Source: Acanthopleura granulata
Taxonomy: Eukaryota; Mollusca; Polyplacophora; Chitonida; Chitonidae
Length of the DNA stretch: 64,000 nt
Direction of reading: 5' to 3'
Assembly: GCA_016165875.1 (NCBI GenBank)
Contig: JABBOT010000080.1
Coordinates: forward strand, 45,559,272 to 45,623,271
In this document: positions 59,519-64,000 of the stretch, piece after piece
Layout of the letters: the number at the start of each line of letters is the position of its first letter
Position numbering within the stretch: position 1 is the first letter of the stretch
Notes under the pieces: generated by a model
What the model saw: the letters and a program-made list of their open reading frames with translations, nothing else
Databases searched by the model: none
What the model was told of the DNA's origin: nothing
Program-made: the position numbers and the translations under genes

Positions 59519-61251
59519 TATTTTATGTAAACAACATAATATCTCAGTCAGAAAACTTATTATACCTTTAAATGGACCGTAAATTAAGAAGAAAGTAGTT
59601 TCAGGAAGAGACAAGTTCTTGACTCCCACAAAACAGTTGTGCTTGTCTCTCAGACGCCCAGTATGTCCAGGTCTGATAGGCCAACGGATTTGTTTGGCTT
59701 GTCAATTTTACATTGTCAGTACCGTGTACTTTAATAACGCCTCTTAAAGGAGATAAAAGGAAGCGAAACATTTAAAAATTTTTAATTTAGCTGATCGATG
59801 TGGAAGATGATTTTCATGTCGATTGTGATTTTCACTATCGGCAATGTCTGTATCACCGTCTGACATTATCGGAGTTATTTAAATCCTTGGAAATCATCAT
59901 ATCAGCTTAAAATCATCATATCAGCTCGGCAAAGATGACACAAGCTTTACCCAAGTTTGTTGAGATAACTTCTTCATGTTAATGACCAAAAAACCTATTT
60001 AGTAAAACACATACTTTCCGTAGTATTTAATGCGGTATGTCGGCTAAGGCTTTTCATACGCCCTTGACTGGCATCATGGTGGGAATTGCCAGCCAAAGGG
60101 AATATAATGGAGAAAGAACGGGATGTAATGGTGTTTAAGTACAGGGCGACGGGGTTGTCGTATAATCCGAGTAATTGCTTTTCTGGTTCAAAATCCTACC
60201 CCTGGGGCAATTGTAAGTCCGTTGATTTCTTAGCCCACAGGAATGCAATGGACAAGACAGAAACCGTGGGTTAAGCCTTACACGAGGATGCTCACAGGTG
60301 CTTTATGTCTTATGGAAGAACATATGACATAGATATCAGATTTATTTACAATTATGATATAAGGCCGATTATCGTCATCATTTTTAACCCCAACCTAGAA
60401 TTTGGTTAGAAAATCATGACTGCAAACCGAGACATTCCGCAGAACATGCCGCCTGTTGTATTACACTGGTGACACTTAATCTTGAGATGTTCCGCAACAC
60501 TTGTCTGTCGTCAAGGTACTGATGACAATTAGTCGTGAGACATTCATGAGAACATTCCGTCTGTTGTCACATAAACATGAGCTGTTTTCTTCCCTGGTAT
60601 TGGATTGATTAATAATCAGGCACCTAATGCGTTACCCATTCCGTCATTTACTCAAATTCTTGTCAATCAGCGACAGCAACTGCATGTATTCAATTCTTAC
60701 CATGATTTTATGTCTAACTCACAACACCAGTATAAAAATAATCAATATAAATGTATTTTACTTGAAACACCGTCTGCATGATTTACCCCTCGTCAAACAC
60801 ATGTCTGTGGCGGAATGACTGTTGACTCATCATGCCAAGGGTAACAAATCTGTTGTGAACACTGAAACAACTACAGATCAGCATGTGTAATCACACTGGT
60901 ACAAAATGAAACCTTTCCAAGAAATGTTTAGGATGAAGTACAACAATAAACGCCTGCAGCAAAGTACTTTTCTTCCAGTCGATATTATTCCAGTAAAACG
61001 TTTTGGTAAGAACGTGATAAACAGGCTGCCATGGTTGGAATGAGTGTCCAGATGCTGAGGATAAATATCTGTCAACTTTGGCCACGTCGATCATTGTTTC
61101 CTCGAGGTAATAAGCAAGATAGTTTCTTCCAGTGAACTAGGTTTGTTCACTAGGACTATAAGGGTCCAGCCTTGTGTTCAAGCGCTGTAACACTCGGCAA
61201 TTACACCAATTTGAGCAAATACTGTGTGCTGTTGTGACCTTAAATGGTATC
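59519..61251. other. Gene-free spacer
   Basis: Near 60175-60210 GGTTCAAAATCC looks like a B box but no convincing tRNA fold was seen. No other feature. Confidence 0.4.
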
Positions 61252-61460
61252 GGGGCCTCCGTGGCCGAGAGATTCAGCGCGCCAGAGTGGCTAGTGCGGT
61301 CGCCGTGGGTTCAAGCAATAGCAACATGAAGTTGGTCGTCCCCCCCCCCCCCGGCTCTTGCCTATGCTGGCCGGTCATATGTCACTCATATATGGGCAAA
61401 ATCGTGTTAAAGGTTACAATTTTGCCATTAGGCGGTAGTAATCAAACGAAAACATGAGAC
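61252..61460 (+). mobile_element. SINE with intact tRNA-like head and variant tail
   Basis: GGGGCCTCCGTGGCCGAGAG (head, A box), GCGCGCCAGAGTGGCTAGTG and GCGGTCGCCGTGGGTTCAAG (B box). The body is shortened and includes a C13 run (61340-61352). It ends TTAGGCGGTAGTAATCAAAC instead of the usual tail. Either a diverged copy or a second subfamily. Confidence 0.75.
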
Positions 61461-61980
61461 AGGTCACCATACCTAATAAGCGCACAATAGTGATAGTCTT
61501 CGACATGTGAACGATACGAGACAGGTTAGCCTGAGAGTTTACCCGTCACCCACCTTCATAAAACTATAAAACTCCTCACGGATTTGCTCTTTGCTTAACA
61601 CCGAAGAATCCACTTCCATCTCAAATCTATCAGTCGGTACAGGAATGCTCGTTTCAAAATGTAGCCTTGAACATCGGCCAGCACAGTCCAAATACCATTG
61701 CACGTGTAACCCCGCTGTCCTTTAACCGTCCAACGTTTTGACCTCAAAAAGGAGCTAAGCGGCTGCATAGCTTCTTGGCAAGACCTATAGGAAATCAATA
61801 ATAAACCTTTCGCTTCTGACGAACACATTGTCGCGCTCTCTGTTTGGATTTTTTTCTTCTGAAATAAACTCGCTTGTTCAAAGAAGAAGGGGGAACTTAA
61901 AAGCATACCACCAATTATCTTTGACCAAGACCTTTTATTAATATTTTGAATGCTCAAAATTTCAGGTCATCTGTCAATAA

Positions 61981-62001
61981 CAACAACAACAACAACAACA
62001 A
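61981..62001. repeat. CAA trinucleotide microsatellite
   Basis: Seven CAA units, extended into an A-rich run. Confidence 0.9.
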
Positions 62002-62665
62002 AAAGAAAACTCTGACGAAATTCATAAGAACGTAACTAATATGCTATAAGTTCAGTCAAGACACATAAGGCATTTCTCGGACGTGACTTAATACGGATTC
62101 CTGTTTACTGGATACACATAAATCTAGACAATGATCCCAGGTTTAGAAAACGAAATGACCATGTGTCGCTTGTAAATCTGTTACATTACAACAAGTGACG
62201 CACACAAAATGTTTGCGTGTAAAGAACGTATGATTTAAGTTCCTTTTTAATCACAAGTTTTAGTTAAGTCTTAACTGGCAATAACTTTAAAAAAGAAAAT
62301 TATACAGCAAAAATTATATCGGATAACAGCAAATAACTTGCAGGTCGGTCGACCAGGAAAGAAAAAACAAACAATGAATGGAGCGGCCTAACGTGTATCA
62401 TAGTGTTCAGAGGTTTTACAATACCTGTTACAGGTTATTCGCCACAGACCTGCTTGATAAACGAAGCAATTATTTGTAGGTTGGTCGACTGGAATAGCCT
62501 TGATTGCACATCAAGTTTTATGGGCCAAAAGGATGACTACACCTCGAAGTACCAAGGTATAAATGTCCAAAGTGGGACGCCGGTCTCCAGACAATCGTGT
62601 GCATGTCTTAAACATTGAGACAGATTGACCATTCCTACGCAGGTGATCCCAGTTATATTCCGTAC

Positions 62666-62762
62666 ATGCCAATATCGCAAAACGACCGCGGCAGTTCTAA
62701 AGCATTACCGCAGAGGTATTGATTTCGTTCTTCCATTATATACCCGTTTGCGGTATTGGCAT
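62666..62762. repeat. Inverted repeat with 60-bp loop
   Basis: ATGCCAATATCGCAAAACG (62666-62684) pairs with CGTTTGCGGTATTGGCAT (62745-62762), with one mismatch and a one-base gap. The loop itself contains a related ATTACCGCAGAGG segment. Confidence 0.65.
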
Positions 62763-64000
62763 ATGGGTACAGACTTGTATACGCACCTGAATGACAATAT
62801 CCTCTTCTTCCTTCTGAGTGGGGTAGTGTGTCTAACTACATAGGTCAAGATCGTAAGAAAAATGGATCATTAAGCGAAATTTCTGATGCGGATGGTGGAT
62901 GAATGTAGGGCTTCCAGAGTTGCATATTAGGATCTTTAAATGGCCTCCGAAGAACAAAAAGAGGGGCAAGACAAAGAAATACGCATGACTGTGTCCGACG
63001 AGTGTGACTTCTTCAGCGGGGCAGTTTTTCACAGATAACTATATACTCCTCATAGCTTGACATGGGGTCACAAAGCTAACGTTTAAATAGCAGGAAGTTG
63101 TTGCTATAGGGAAGGTTGTGCCATTAATCATGATTCCATGAAGCACACGGAGGTTCTGCGTCACTTATGCACAGTACCTTCAACCCATAGAACCATTTCC
63201 ATATCCCAAATAATAAGACGTCGTGTTGCATATTTGATCCTTAAAAGGTACACGTCACTTTACATAGGTAAACACAACGAGACATTGTTATAAATGTCAC
63301 ACAGTAATCACACAGTATTGGCATGCACTACACGCTCAGCAGCTAGTACATCTGACAATTACCTTTTGTGTGTTTACTGTACGGGGACTTGAGTTTTCTC
63401 TGTTTTTCGGCAGGCGTGTAATCTCCCGGATGAATAGCCTGTCCCCACTGACCAAATTTCATTATTTGTGACTCACATGTCACTGTGAAAACTTACACAC
63501 AGAACAGTATATACTTAACAGCATTTATCTGCCCTGTCTCACCGACATCAAAGTGCAGGCTGGTTAGACTCCACTGATAATTTCCGAAAAAAGCTCGAAG
63601 GCATGCGTAATCGTAGCCTCTCTAAAGATGCACGTACTCCAGTTACAGTTGATATTTTGAGTATACTCCCTTATGCTTTAGATTATGCGTGTTCATCAGA
63701 ATACGAATCCAAACTTTTAAAGGCAGCCTTCATTCCGGTGTTTTTTAGCTTTCTCAGAGGTGGCGGACTCGCTGTTATTGCAAATCGCCTACTGAAACAA
63801 GGTGATGTCCAGGGTTTTTTTTTTTTTTTTTTCTGACAAGGCAGTGATGTCAAAGTCGCTATCTGTGTCCCTTAACCAGACCAGCGTGGACAAGCCGTAG
63901 TTCTGCATATTGACAGTTTACCAGACTCAGATTTATGCTCCGCAAAAGCAATTTTGAATTACTGCGCACAGCGCCCTTTGTGACGTCAGATTTTTTTTCT

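Larger units (their letters stand above)
61461..64000. other. Right-end stretch, no gene recognised
   Basis: Contains (CAA)7 at 61981-62001, an inverted repeat at 62666-62762 and T18 at 63815-63832. A 120-codon minus ORF (61595-61957) and shorter ones match nothing that I know. Confidence 0.4.

Noticed and set aside
60140..60215. B-box-like GGTTCAAAATCC
   Set aside because: An extra base in the box and no matching A box or tRNA fold.

Overview
This window looks like nuclear genomic DNA from a lophotrochozoan animal, most likely a mollusc or a close relative. It is AT-rich, has no operons or long runs of coding frame, and carries introns with GT-AG borders. It also holds at least thirteen copies of a tRNA-derived SINE: a tRNA-like head with A and B boxes, a conserved GC-rich body, and an (AAAT)n tail. 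From general knowledge I associate this SINE type with molluscan and related genomes. The species cannot be told from the sequence alone. No rRNA gene, intact tRNA gene or CRISPR array was seen.

Only one intact, recognisable protein gene is present: a 357-residue, single-coding-exon seven-transmembrane receptor on the minus strand (6145-7218). It resembles the FMRFamide/myosuppressin-receptor (DMSR-like) branch of class A peptide receptors. Its leader shows a good splice acceptor and a two-codon upstream ORF. Two decayed transposase genes were found by reading frames across breaks. One is a Mutator-like (MULE) transposase relic with one intron (about 43965-45400, minus). The other is the C-terminal part of a Tc1/mariner transposase (about 36795-37111, plus). 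Four weak exon-like stretches (9938-10071, 12197-12343, 13373-13540, 29999-30295, all plus) are listed at low confidence.

The rest is repeat-rich and probably intergenic or intronic. There are tandem arrays with unit sizes of 21 bp (18997-19458), 24 bp (8987-9178), about 25 bp with a 113-bp higher-order repeat (31694-32087), about 40 bp inside a larger duplication (24215-25640) and 74 bp (29010-29226). There are three dispersed repeat families: A at 39870-40765, 45500-46220 and 47480-47995; B near 55000-55480 and 58905-59230; C at 38690-39840 and 40768-41345. A 66-bp near-perfect palindrome lies at 27872-27937 and a very strong G-quadruplex motif at 18153-18170.

I found no multi-gene system. 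The most interesting items are the peptide receptor and its leader, the intron-bearing MULE relic, the 21-bp array that encodes 7-residue repeats in several frames, the spacer-less palindrome, and the unnamed dispersed repeat families.
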